Assembly (NCBI GenBank): GCA_943704495.1
Contig: CALSCR010001580.1
Location: 1 to 59,849, forward strand
Source: Pigoraptor chileana
Lineage: Eukaryota > Opisthokonta > Filasterea
Length of the DNA: 59,849 nucleotides
Reading direction: 5' to 3'
In this document: positions 46,901 through 58,254 of the stretch, in pieces
How positions within the stretch are numbered: position 1 is the stretch's first letter
Layout of the letters: every line of letters starts with the position of its first letter
Program-made: the position numbers and the translations under genes
The notes under the pieces: model-generated
What the model saw: the letters and a program-made list of their open reading frames with translations, nothing else
Database searches by the model: none
What the model was told of the DNA's origin: nothing

Positions 46901-47728
46901 AACCTCCTTCTTCGCTTCTTCTTCGTCCTCCTTACGCTGCCGCTCCTCTTTTTCGCGCTCTCTCTCCTTTTCTCTCTCAGCGCGATGTGCGGCCTCCTTC
47001 TTCGCATCCTCCTCTTCCTTGAGTCGCCTCTCTGCGCGCTCCCTCTCTCGCTCAGCGCGTCTCTCTTTCTCTTTCTTTTCTTCTTCTTCCTCCTTACGTC
47101 GGCGTTCTTCCCTCTCACGCTCACGTTCTCTCTCTCTTTCTAAACGCCGCTGTGCAACCGCATCCTCCTCACTGCTCAGCTGCTTTTGTCGCTCTGCGCG
47201 TTCAAGTTCCTTCTTTCGCGTCGCTTCCTTGTCCTCCTCCTCCCGGCGCAAGCGGCGCTCCTCACGCCTGCGCTCAGAATCGTCGAATGCGTCAAGGCTT
47301 CCACTTGTGGCCGTCGCTGGCGCCTTCTTCTCTTCGACAACTGCGCTGGGGATCCTTGGTGGCGCATCAGTGGCTGGCACTGGCACTCCAGTCGCCTGGG
47401 CACGTTTCTCCTCACGCTCCCTCTGCCGTCGCTCCTTTCTGAATACATACAACGGCGGGGTTCATGGAGGAACCACATATTAGATTCAGCTTCGGCAGTT
47501 TTCGGCTGTGCCAATATGGAACGCATTACCAAGCCCGGGCAAGAGTAATCAGTGCTGCCGTGAGTCCACAATTGCCTGAATTGACATCGCACGACAATGC
47601 ACTCACTTTTCCTTGAGCTCGGCCTCATCCCTCTGCATCTGTTCCTCCAAAGCACGCATGCGCTCCCTTCGCGCCGCACGCTTAGCCTCGATGTCGGCCT
47701 GCATGGCCTCGATCGAGTCGTCAGGCAT
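43995..47728 (-). CDS. Protein with long charged helix, fimbrin-type CH domain, zinc ribbon and second CH domain
   Basis: Exons 47607-47728, 46024-47438, 45766-45923, 45040-45639 and 43995-44888 join in phase to 1062 residues. About 41-330 is an Arg/Glu/Lys repeat (REKEREREKEERQRK style), a candidate single alpha helix. DERASARAMLRQLRADRE near 425 looks smoothelin-like. Residues about 650-765 read as a fimbrin-type CH domain: DGVLACKLVNTAVPGTVDVR, then ENITLAFNSARGIGCNL. A zinc ribbon follows (SCSKCGERPAE ... CMTCLES, about 787-815), then disordered sequence and a C-terminal CH domain (KDALLEWCRLRTMGY, WADGLAFCALLHSCMP) of the MICAL/cytospin/smoothelin kind. Actin or microtubule binding is inferred. 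The last exon has its own Met (44879), so two genes are possible; I favour one because the exon 4 frame otherwise runs into repetitive sequence and the junction GTCCGT...CACAG is in phase. Confidence 0.66.
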
Positions 47729-48459
47729 AATAGAAATTTAGAGTGATCTGACTCCAATGGAACTCCTTGGATTCGCCAATGTGAAGTGGCGGTAGAGAAG
47801 AAGATCCCCGTGGTGAGGACAACCACTTGATACATATTCCATTTTGCTTGTTAAGAACGCCAAAACACAGTGAAGAACCAATCTCCAGTGCATCGGTCAG
47901 TGGCCCGGGGGCCGTTGCGGCCGACACTCACGGCCCACCTCAGCCGGTCTGTTGTTGTGATTAATGTGCGGGCTTACCTTGTATGGGAGTGCACTGCTCC
48001 GATTGGCTGGCGTCAGGTGACGTGGGGATGTGCGTCATCACCCATTGGTGTTACACAAATGTAACTTTTCGAGGCCGTGGATGTGCGGCGTTCAGTGGAC
48101 AGTTAATGTAAGAAACTAATGATCTAAGTCTTTGGAAAACATGAAAACATGCTTGTTCGTTGATATGTATCGGATGTGGCGTTGAAATGTTCATTCTAAG
48201 CAACTATTCGGCGATATAACCACCTTTTTCTAGCTCAAATTGATACATCTGCACTGCTCCGTCAGACTGGCTGCCAGGCATTCTTCACTGTTTTGTACCC
48301 CGCGAGTCACGCGCGTGCATATGCATATGCAAAACCACACAACGCACGAACATACACATACATACACACCACCGGCCATCGCAATTTACTTGAGAAATAA
48401 GTGAACTTGTAAAAGGTACTCCGGCGTTGAATCGCAAGTTGTGTTACTGATACGACCAA
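47729..48459. promoter_or_regulatory. Divergent promoter region between CH-domain gene and coiled-coil gene
   Basis: 731 bases with no gene recognised. ATTGG boxes (inverted CCAAT) at about 48001 and 48045 flank a TGACGTGG site near 48017, an arrangement typical of promoters. The element assignment is by pattern only. Confidence 0.4.
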
Positions 48460-49733
48460 ATGTCTGATGAATTCGAATCGCGTGAGTCCCAAGAACGGGA
48501 CGTGGAGGCGTTGCTGGAGCGGCTGTCCACACTCAAAGCCGACTATGAAACAACAGCCGGGGTAAGTGAAACTGAGGTCATTCTGCACAAGACGTCTCTG
48601 TGTGGCAGAATGTTTGTTTGTACGTCGCTGATGATGACGGAAGCTGTTCATTGCGCCGCATCACAGAGGGACACGCGCCCGCAGAGCGAAAGGCCGAGCA
48701 TGGACAAGTGCAGGCGGGTGTGCGGGACGGTCGTCAGGAAGGTTGTTGGGGTGTGGGACTCGGCCGTGCGTGAGAACATTGAGCTAGTGCGTGGCGCAAT
48801 GCTCGGTGCTGAGGCGCCTCCAGACCGCGGGGCTGCGGGCGACACCGACAGCCAAGTCGGCTCTGCGGGCGACCTGCGACGCGCAACAAAGGAGAAAATC
48901 GGGCCGTTTGGCGATGTTGAAGAGGTGTTTGGGGTTCTCTCCCGCCAGCTCACCCGTGGTCTACTCGAGCCCATTGCACAGAAGGTGTGCTGGTCCCAAC
49001 TTGTTCTCGTTTGTGGTGTGAGTGTGTGTGTGCCCATTGCACAGAAGACGTGCTGGTCCCAACTTGTTTTTGTTTGTGGTGTATGTGTGCGTGCGCGTGC
49101 ATCAAAGGCCGCTAGTGTTGATGCAATGATGCTTTTTGCAATTTCAGATCGAGGACGACTGCACGTCGGCATGCTCAGCCGCTCTCACTGAGTGCGTATA
49201 TACACCCCTGAAGTTGCTTGAATGTGCCGCGTGTTAGGTCTCTACTTTGCGTATGCACGCTAGGAGCTCATATTCAGACCATCTTAGCAGTATGGTTCTC
49301 AGTCTGTGCGTTCTGCGCCCTCTGCGGGGCTTTCCTACACAAAACACAGGCAGCAGGCTGACTGTCTTGAACAAGCTGCAACCTTTGGACAAATGTGCCA
49401 ATGCATCGAGTCAGCGATGGACGAATGGGGTCGCAAGCAGAGAAAGCGCCAGATTGAGGCGCAGGTGGGGCGGTGGATAGTGGCTGCGGTTGCCGGTTGT
49501 TGTTATTGGTGGGGCGGTGGATGTAGTGGCCCCATGTTCGAGTGCTCCACGAGGGAGATGTGCGGCTAAAGTAACAGCCGATGTCACCCTCCATCACAGC
49601 CCACAAATCCCACTCAATCACATGAACTGCCAAACGAGTTTGAGCAGCGACGTAACATTCCGCCATTCCGCACGTGCAGATCGAACAGCTGGAGCGCAAT
49701 CTCAAAGCACTGAAGGAGGCAAAGACCGCCTAA
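48460..49733 (+). CDS. Small coiled-coil protein of unknown function
   Basis: Exons 48460-48561, 48667-48984, 49148-49191, 49350-49464 and 49680-49733 join in phase to 210 residues. I do not recognise the family. The first 34 residues (SQERDVEALLERLSTLKADY) and the last 60 (IEAQIEQLERNLKALKEAK) are predicted coiled coil; the middle is helical with several Cys (RRVCGTVVRK, DDCTSACSAALTEQQADC). It has no signal peptide or membrane segment. Intron 1 (105 bases) is a multiple of three and has no stop in frame, so its retention would still give an open protein. The exon 2 donor sits in a 63-base tandem duplication. Exon 2 is the least certain exon, as its composition is less protein-like. Confidence 0.6.
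48970..49091 (+). repeat. 63-base tandem duplication across an exon-intron border
   Basis: Copy 1 (48970-49032) holds the end of exon 2 and the donor GTGTGC; copy 2 (49033-49091) lies in the intron, and its donor position reads ACGTGC. The copies differ by only a few bases. Confidence 0.92.
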
Positions 49734-49850
49734 ATAATGTGGCATGGCCGTGGCATCCAGTGCGACGGCAGGAAATAATAATAACACAGAAACAGAGCAG
49801 AGCCCCACCGACGATTCGTGCACTATTGCTCAAATAGTAGGGAAATGCCG

Positions 49851-51264
49851 CTATACCTTGCGGTGGACGGCACCCTTTCCCTTTTTTGCCGTGGGCGCGG
49901 GCGCAGGTGGCGGGGGTGGCAATATGCTGAGGAGCTGCTCCCTGGTGAGCGTGAAATCGCTCTGCTTCCACGCCTCGCGCAAGTCCCTGAGGGCCTTCCC
50001 GAGCTCAGGCCCCTTTGCATAGCCAGCATGCGCAAGCACACTGCCATTCACGGGAGCATCGGGAATGGTCCATGCACAGAGGGCGGCGGCCTCATCCATC
50101 CGACAGTGATACTTGAGCAGCTCTTCTGCAAAGAGGATGGGAGTTGCGTCGACGACAAGGTCCTTGCAGAGCTTCAGGTTGACCTACACGTAACGTGTGG
50201 CGGGAGGGGGAATGTTCAAGGAAACAATCGCCAAATTAATATTCTAAAGCACTGTGAAAGACACAAGCAAAGTGCGCACAGAAGGGCCGTGTCGCACTTC
50301 CGCATATTCCGACCTCTTTGCTCACCTGTGGCCCGCGCCAACGCATAATGAAGACGCCGAGCGATTTTTCTGCGTTTGACAGACGCCATCTCAGGCAGAT
50401 CGACTCGAAATCGTCTGGACGGTCCACGCCAGACACAAGGACAGTCACGGGATTACTGCTGCAGCCGTGCACGCGAGATATGTCGTCGATTGAAAAATCG
50501 GGCGGGAAACCAATCTGCCCTAAGAGTCCGATGTCGCGCATCAGGGACATGATCTGCGGGGCACGCGGTCCAGACAGAATTTTGCTCATCTCGGCCCAGA
50601 TGCGCTCACCAGAGATGCCGGACAAGCCGCTGACGTTGTCGGCGATGGCGCGTATAGTCGCCTCGTCGTGGGTTCCCGTTTCATTGATGCGGGCGTGGAA
50701 GCGAAAGTACCGGAGAATGCGCAAGTAATCCTCTCGTATGCGCGAGGTAGGGTCGCCCACAAACACCACTCGCCGCGCAGCAAGATCATTGACACCCCCA
50801 AAGTAGTCGTACAGCATGCCGTCAAAAGAGACACTCATTGCATTGATTGTGAGGTCCCGGCGGTTGGCATCTTCCCGCCAGTCGCGCGTAAAATCCACGA
50901 CCGCATGCCGCCCATCCGTTTCCCGATCAATACGCAGCGTGGTCACCTCAAAGTTCTCGCCGTCGATCACCGCAGTCACCGTACCATGCTGCAGTCCTGT
51001 CGGAATGTGCCGCACACCAGCAGCGGTGAGCAACGCCATTACCTCGTCCGGAGTTGCATCTGTCGACAGGTCAATGTCCTTAGGATGCTTTCCCAACAGA
51101 ATGTCGCGCACAGCGCCACCGACCACGCGGATCTGCCAGGCATTGCCAGTGAAGATGCCCGCGAGACGCACAAGCTGCGGTGTAAAAAGTGCACGGAATT
51201 GGGGGCTGTCTGCGATGGACAGGACCGGAGCGTTGTCCATCGCTGGCTTTGTGGCAGCGTCCAT
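49851..51264 (-). CDS. TRNT1: CCA tRNA nucleotidyltransferase
   Basis: Exons 50326-51264 and 49851-50183 join in phase to 423 residues (human TRNT1 434). It is a class II CCA-adding enzyme: VVGGAVRDILLG near 47-58 and the metal-binding DID near 63-65 in HPKDIDLSTDATP, then RRDLTINAM, YDYFGGVNDLAAR and EDYLRILRYFRFHA, the nucleotide-choosing and neck motifs. The enzyme adds the 3' CCA to tRNAs in nucleus, cytosol and mitochondria. The C terminus is Pro/Ala/Lys-rich (PAPAPTAKKGKG). I start at the Met at 51264, which precedes the catalytic fold by about 25 residues. The same frame is open upstream to 51636, so a longer, perhaps organelle-targeted form cannot be excluded. It converges with the coiled-coil gene, with 117 bases between stops. 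Confidence 0.95.
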
Positions 51265-51879
51265 CCGAGAGCAGCCGTCTGCACGTCGCACAGTTGACAA
51301 TGGGGCACGGCAGGCGGGGAAGGAGGTGCGAGTGCGCAGCTGTTCGTACGTAAAAAGCGAGTGACGGCGGACGCCTGATGCCCAAAAAATATCAAGGGGC
51401 ACGGCACAGGCGACGGCGCGGTAAGGCGAATATATACACGTGGAGAAAGCTAAGAAATCGGCACCCGAGCGTGCACTTGGCAAGACGTTTATCCTGAAAA
51501 CCGAATTCAGAATAGTCTGCAGATGCTTCATACTCATCGTGCTAGCATTGTTCACTTTCGTATGCTGTTGTTTAACCTTGTTGAATGCGGGTAGTTGGAG
51601 TGCTTTTTCAGGAGGAATTGCCGGCCAGTCGTCCATGCAGTTGTGACAATGACGTCATGTTGACAGCACCCCGGATGGTCGGCAACGGCACCGGCAAGTT
51701 GAATGCTGACGTCACACACACACACACACACACTCGACAGACACTGGCATTATCCTAACAAAAAACAGCGCCGGTACTGACTCGAAAAGTACAGCACCAA
51801 CAGAGCGAGTCGCACGTTCAAATAGTTCAGGGTATTTGAAGTTGTTTTTGAACTTGATAGGTAGAATATACTTGCGAGA
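51265..51879. promoter_or_regulatory. Divergent promoter region between TRNT1 and RENBP
   Basis: The left 370 bases are an open minus-strand frame continuous with TRNT1 (possible extension or leader). To the right are two palindromic TGACGTCA sites at 51650-51657 and 51707-51714, then a CA microsatellite at 51713-51732. Confidence 0.45.
51713..51732. repeat. CA microsatellite upstream of RENBP
   Basis: Ten CA units overlap the end of a TGACGTCA palindrome, about 150 bases before the RENBP start codon. Confidence 0.95.
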
Positions 51880-54278
51880 ATGGCCGGTGTGTCTCCAGCG
51901 GATGTGCGGGCCGTTGTCTCAAAGTGCCTGGGGCAGGTGCAGGCGCAACTCTACGACTCGGTTGTGCCCTTCTGGCTCAGGCACTCGCTCGACAGAGTGA
52001 ACGGAGGTACTGGCGGGTGCGCATGTGAGAGGAGTGCTATGTTTGATATGAATGCAAGTGAACGACGCAATGACTTGCACGATTGCATTGACAGACAATT
52101 CGCGTGTAGGCAAATGAAACTGATTGCCGGCACCCGAGAACAGAAGTATGGAAGGCAGTGGCTTAGGCTGTACTGAATTCCAGAAGGGCACAAGAAGTAA
52201 GAGACATTAGCCTGTCATCGAAAACGTGTTTGCAGGATACTTCAACTGTCTGGATCGTGACGGGACGCCGTTTGACACAAAGAAGCATATTTGGCTGCAG
52301 GGACGGCAGGTACAACCTATTGAATGTTGATATTGTCTTCCAGGCATCGTTCCCGTGCGGTTTCGAGCTTTCTTTGCTTTTATATTATTGTGACATGAGA
52401 TTGTCTGCTCCATCAGGTGTGGATGCTGTCCAAGCTTTACAACGAAAGCGAAAGGCTCAAAGGCGACCCGGCTTTGCTGGATGCGGCGCGTCTTGGCGTC
52501 GACTTTTTGCGGAAGCACGCAAGTCGTGATGATGGGCGCGTATATTTCAGCGTGACGGCAGAAGGACAGCCCCACTTCATGCAGCGGAAGATGTTTGCAG
52601 AGTGCTTTTTCTTGATGGCGCTTGCGGAATATGGGAGGTATGCGTCCACTGCATGGCAGTCTATGTGTATGCTTTCCCTGCGTCTGCGCGCACACAATGC
52701 TAATTGGTGCGTGCGTGTTGTGCGTCTGTGCACTGCTTGCTACAGGGCTTCAGGGGATGCGTCGTGCAAAGCGGAGGCGCTCGCGGTGTTTGAGCAGGTG
52801 CTCCACTATGTCGACCATCCGGGGGTGCTTGGACGTCCGCAGTTGGCGGGGCAGGTGAGCGTGGGTGGCTGATGACAACCGCCGCAGGTGACGGTTGCAG
52901 TGACATTGTTGTCGACGTGTGATAAGCACGTTGCTACTCTTGTGTTTCCCCATCTCTGCTTATGCTACGTCTTCGTGGGCTCCACCTCCGAATCGCACGT
53001 TCTCCATGTGAATCTGCCGACTGCGTGGCATTGCGGTGTGCGACGCAGCGACCCACGAGTGAGCTTGCTGTGCCAATGATCCTGCTCAACGTCATCGACG
53101 AACTGCGGACGGCATTTGCCGACCAGTCACTCTATAGCGAGCGCGCGGAGTGGTGTGTGAACCGCATACGCCAGCACGTGGTTGACGCCAAGGGCTGGGT
53201 CCTCGAGAACGTCTCTGCCGTGGACGGAACACCAATGCTCGACTCTCCCGAGGGGCGACTGAGTATGTGCTCTTGTGTTTGAATCTTGGTGTATTGTGAC
53301 CACGCAAAAGATGCCCTTCGTTCGTCATTCCTATTTTTTCATGGCGGCGACTTGAATACTACTCCATCTTACATGATTCGCATGTTGTGACAATTGCATA
53401 GTTGACTAACTTGATTTTGGCTTATCTTATTTTGCGATCCATCAGTCAATCCAGGTCACGCCATTGAGGTGAGAGTTTGTCGGCTTGTTTAATATTTCCT
53501 TACGCTTTATATCCGCTTTTCTTTCGATGTTAATATTTTTATTGTGCATCTGCCTTGTAGGCCGGATGGTTTCTGCTTGCATATGCGATCAAATCGCAGC
53601 GAAAGGATCTCTATGACTTGGCGGCCAAGATGGTGGATGATTCGTTTGAAATCGGCTGGGACAAGCAATACGGCGGCGGGATTCTCTACTTTGTGGACTG
53701 TCTTGGCCACTCACCTGTACAGCTCGAATGGAGCATGAAGGTGCGTGAGTCTACATGGCCGGAGTTGTGCATTTTGACACTGCGTTGCCTATGGTTGATG
53801 ACCAAACGGAGTGTGTGCTACCCCCTGTCTGTGCAGCTGTGGTGGCCGCACAACGAGGCCATGGTGGCATATGCACTGCTCTTCAAGCACTTTCGTGACG
53901 ACAAATATCTCCGCCGCTTTGTGCAAGTGCTGGAGTATTCCCTGTCCCACTTTGCCGATGCCGAGCACGGCGAATGGTTTGGCTATTTGGATCGCCGTGG
54001 AGTGGTGACGCACAATTTCAAGGGAGGACCCTACAAGGTAACCGCAGATCTAACTGACGTCACGCAATTTTATTTGTCGAGCACTCGCTAATTTCGATTT
54101 CTGACACTATGACCAGGCAATTTCACTGACACTACGTGTATTTATTTGTTGCTTGAAATCTGCCGGGACTGATCTCGCTTCCATGCCATGCCAAAATGCG
54201 TGCTAGGGCTTTTTCCACGTCCCTCGATCACTCTTTCTTTGCGAAAAAATTCTTTCTGAGATACTATCTTCCCTATAG
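51880..54278 (+). CDS. RENBP: N-acylglucosamine 2-epimerase (renin-binding protein family)
   Basis: Nine exons (51880-52006, 52236-52309, 52417-52637, 52746-52854, 53049-53262, 53446-53468, 53561-53740, 53837-54037, 54207-54278) join in phase to 406 residues; human RENBP has 427. Blocks match the family along its length: [95 protein letters not shown] and [14 protein letters not shown]. The protein folds as an (alpha/alpha)6 barrel and interconverts N-acetylglucosamine and N-acetylmannosamine in the cytosol, feeding or draining amino-sugar and sialic acid pathways. Exon 6 is only 23 bases and carries the conserved NPGHAIE, whose His is one of the active-site residues. Short exons and nine pieces make it the most intron-dense gene here together with RCL1 and USP5. 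Confidence 0.96.
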
Positions 54279-54566
54279 CGGAGGTAGGCCGGGCTCACTT
54301 GTGGACCAGTTTGGTGATAAAACAATCCAAAGGATTCAATATTTATCTTTGACTGAATCAGTCACTTGAATTATCCAGTTCAGCGGTTGCAGTGGTGGAT
54401 TGCTGGTACAACCAGCGTTCACACAGGCACAACAACGTTGTCACAAAAACACTCGTCTTGCCAGAAGAAATGTACAAAAAAATTATACAAAAGACAGCCG
54501 CACGCAACGCCCCAAACGCAAACGACGCAACACGCAATTCGATTACATAGAAAACGACAGAATTAT

Positions 54567-55683
54567 TTACACGAGGAACGCAAGGCGCCAGAGCTCCTGC
54601 ATGCGGGGGCGGGCCTTGGGGTCGACTGAAAGCATGTTTGTAATGAGCGCTGAAAACTCAGCCGAAACGACGACCTGGGGCACGCTCTTGAACTTGCTAG
54701 CCTGGCAGACGGTCTCGGGGCAGAACGACCCGTCCTTCTTGCAAGGGCGCCACCCGTATGTCAGCGCGTGCAGGAGCATCCCCAGCGAGAAGGTCTGGGC
54801 GAGCTCAAGGTCGTAGTCAGCGGAGCAGCGCTGCTCGGGGGCAGTCCACGACGGTGTGCCGCGCATGCCGTCGACCGAGGGACGCCACTTTGCGCCCGCA
54901 GAAAACGACGTAGCGAGGCCAAAGTCAATAATCTTGACCTCACGGGTGTGCTTGTTGAACATGACGTTTGATGTCGTCACGTCAAAGTGGAAGACGCCCG
55001 CAGTACCCGCCAGCTGGCAGACAATGTACGCAACCTTGGAGAACATCTCCCTTGCAAACGCTTCCGAGGGTGGTGTACGCAAGCGCCACAGGTCCATCCA
55101 TCCGGCTTCCTTGGTGAGCAGCTCCATGGTCATGTAGTAGTGCTCATGGTCCTCGAAGCAGCCGTAGTATCGGGGCACTCCGGTGACTGCGCGCGACGCT
55201 TGGCGGTGGTAGTGAGCCTCGCTTGGAATCACGCGCGTGCCATCGCCCTGCACGTCGACCATCGTCCTCACGGCGACCTTGCTCACTTTCTTGACGGCAA
55301 CGTGCAACGGGAGGAGGGGATTATTGTGGTGCTTCACAGTGGCCTTGAAGACCGCGCCTTGCCCACCGCGATCGATGAAGTCGGTCGACGTCGCTTCGAC
55401 CGCATCATCAAACGTGTAGATGCTGCGGAGATCAGAGAGAGTCGGGGAGCGAGGAGCACGCGAGGTGGAGTGCGTAGGCTTCTTAGGAGAAGTGTGTTCG
55501 GTGGTTGATTCGGGTGAAAGGGCACGCTTCACGCTTGCACGTACACGTGCGGCAGACGAAGACTCGGGAATAAAGTCAGCCTGTTGAATAAAATTGCCAT
55601 GGATTAATATTCTGAGAAGCACACCACCACACAAGTCATTCTCAAAGGACGGTCGACGCAGCAAAAGTTCGGCGACTCACCAT
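54567..55683 (-). CDS. Serine/threonine protein kinase with variant catalytic loop
   Basis: Exons 55681-55683 and 54567-55580 give 338 residues. Exon 1 codes only for the start Met: AAAATG is followed directly by the donor GTGAGTCG, and the next exon begins GCTGAC after CAACAG. Residues 2-60 are Ser/Thr/Pro-rich. The kinase domain has a Gly loop RGGQGAVFK (about 72-80), Lys in LHVAVKK (about 97), catalytic loop HFDVTTSNV (Asp about 201), DFG in KIIDFGLAT, and TAPEQ for the APE motif. The loop reads HFD instead of HRD, and Thr stands where most kinases have Lys (HRDLKxxN), so activity may differ; all metal-binding residues (Asn, DFG Asp) are kept. The short C-lobe ends soon after the PRMQEL helix. 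Overall closest to PIM/CAMK-like kinases, not certain. Confidence 0.85.
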
Positions 55684-56828
55684 TTTGTTTTGTTCTGTGC
55701 ATTGGTCAATTGAGTTGAAAGAGAACAGTTGAAGAAGGAAGTTTTCCCAAAAAGCTTCTTTGAGTTGTGAAAGGAAAGATGATCGCACATATATAAATAT
55801 GGTCGGTGTTGGGACGTCGACGTTCATTTGTGTGTACCTTTGTGTGAAGAGTGTGCGACTCGAATGCCTGGCGGTAAACTCTTGCTATCGGCGGTCCCCC
55901 CCAGCACTGGCGGTGTGTGTCGGCAATCATGTGCGGCACGGTGCAATATTACTCGTGGCACCTCGCACCCGCCGGGCTCTTTAATTTGCTTTTTCCAGGG
56001 TGAGGTGGGTCTTTCGGGGCCGATTCGGTGCCAGGTGTCGAGCCTTGCATCAACACCACGCATCACGGGGTGGCGGCGGTGTCATTTGTGGCGCCAGATT
56101 CCCGATCAGAATGCGATAGAACGATCAGTCGGACCGCCGCGATGACTACAGGGTATAAATAGAAATCGTGGCTGGGGAAAAGGTGCGAGTCCCGATTTGA
56201 ACGGTGATCGGGCAGCCCCCTCATCTGGTTTCCGTTGGATCCAGATTTCGCGCGTTGTGTGCTTCTCACAGGGCCGTCCAATTTTTTCGCAGTCGGGTCA
56301 TTTCTGCATTTGGACACGACGGGCATTTCTGTGTTTCACAAGTTTCTCACAGCGAACCGGGGGGAGCGTGAGATTGTCCACAATTGGGCCGGAGTGTCCG
56401 CGGTCAGTCTTGGTCGCGGAGAATTTATCTCGGCGGTGTAAGTTTGAGAACCCAGGACAGCCGGCTTTTTTGTTCAAACTGCCACTGGCGCACTTTGTGC
56501 AACCTGGGGGGGAGGGGGGAGCGGCATTGTTACAAAAATAAATACACAACGGCATTGCAGTCGGTGTCGGACTTGCTCATATTAGGCGTAAATAGTAAAC
56601 AGCCGGGCTAATACTGATCGTGATTGGCAGTTGCGAAGTTGTGAGTGCGCAGAAGGAAATAGCAGTTCCTTGTGATACTGGATCAACCCATTTGTGGCAA
56701 ACTGAAACGTTACTGCGACAAAATCATTTTGGGGACAAGAGCAGTTTGCGATTTTCGCCGATCGGCAACTTTGTTTTGCCCGTGCAATTGGCAATACAGG
56801 CCCAGCCTCAGTCATGACACGGGGCCTG
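55684..56828. other. Intergenic region between kinase gene and XRCC3
   Basis: About 1.1 kb with no gene I can support on either strand. Frames up to about 115 codons exist (for example 56197-56541, plus strand) but lack splice structure or recognisable protein pattern. It holds the kinase promoter on the left and the XRCC3 3' end on the right. Confidence 0.6.
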
Positions 56829-58204
56829 TTACATGCTGCAGGCATCCTCAGAGGTCGGCAGGCGTCGTCGTCCTCTGACGCCCCCTGCCACAACCTCGAA
56901 ATCACTGGATACGTTTGCAAGATGGGGCGCAAGGACGACCGACATTGTGCGTCTGAGCGCACCGTCCATGCCGTGCGCCGCCTCACGAGGATCCGGCGGC
57001 AAACGCCACCGACGCAGCATGAGTCGCACGTTAAGAGCAGCTGACCAGACAAGCCCAAGCGCCGGTATGACCGCCGTAGTGTGGCCTAGCCTCGGATCAT
57101 TTTCCGCATCGCCTTGCCGCTCACACTCGTTGTCGCCGTCCTTATTGAACGCATCCGACACTTGATTGACGCACACTATCGGCACGTGATATTCATCGCT
57201 GATGGCCTTCAGACGGGCACCGAGTGTGCCAAGCGATTTTGCGCGGGAAATAGAGGATGACTTGAGATGGGCCTCACCATCCACAAACTCTTCTGCCATG
57301 TGTGCCCTGTATAGCGCCGCAATAGAGTCAATAACTACGAGGCGGACGTTGGTGCGCGACAATAGGGCGGGAAGACGCACGTTGATGGCCTCCCACTGCT
57401 CATCAAGTGAGGATAAGTGGTCGACCAGGATGTTGTCGCCAGGGTCGACGTCACCCAATTGGGACGCATACGTGCGCGTGAAGTGAGGGATCATCTGGTG
57501 GAGGCGCTTGTGTGGAAAGACGTCTTCGGTGGAAAAGTACACGGCGCCTGTTGGGAGTGCACCATGTCCCTATTGTTAGAAAGCAAGCAACACAAGCCGC
57601 AGCCAAACACGAAATGTATATGCCTCAGCCTGCGCTTTGTTTTGCATACAGGCCAGAGTGAGAGGTGTCTATCATAATGAGAGACGTGAAGGGTTCAAGC
57701 CAATGTCTTAGCCGTTATGCCCATATAGTGATGAATGCTCAGTCAGTGTATCTAACAGCGCGAGAGATGTGTGTGACAGATTCAGGTCAGTGTCTTGGGC
57801 CATAAGCCCATCGACTCAAACTGAGCGAGAGAGAGTAAGTCAGTGTTCATAGGCGCTGTCCCCATGGACTCCACAAGCAAGCACGAGAGAGAGAGAGAAA
57901 GAGATGTAGCATTCAAGTCAGTGTCATAGGCGCAGTGCTCATGGACTCCACAAGAGAGAATGAGAGAGAGAGAGAGATGTAAAGATTCAAGTCAGTGTCA
58001 TAGGCGCTGTGCCCATGGACTCCACAAGCGATAGAAACAGAGAGAGAGAGAGAGATGTACGATTCAAGTCAGTGTCATAGGCGTGTGCCGATGGACTCCG
58101 CAAAGAGAGAGAGAGACAGAGACAAAGAGACAGAGACAGAGAGAGACAGAGAGAGTTGTAGGATTCAAGTCAGTGTCATTAGGCGCTGTGCCCATGGACT
58201 CCAC

Positions 58205-58254
<50 letters not shown>

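Noticed and set aside
46268-47483. Plus-strand frames rich in Ser, Phe and Leu
   Set aside because: They are shadows of the charged helix exon of the CH-domain gene on the minus strand.
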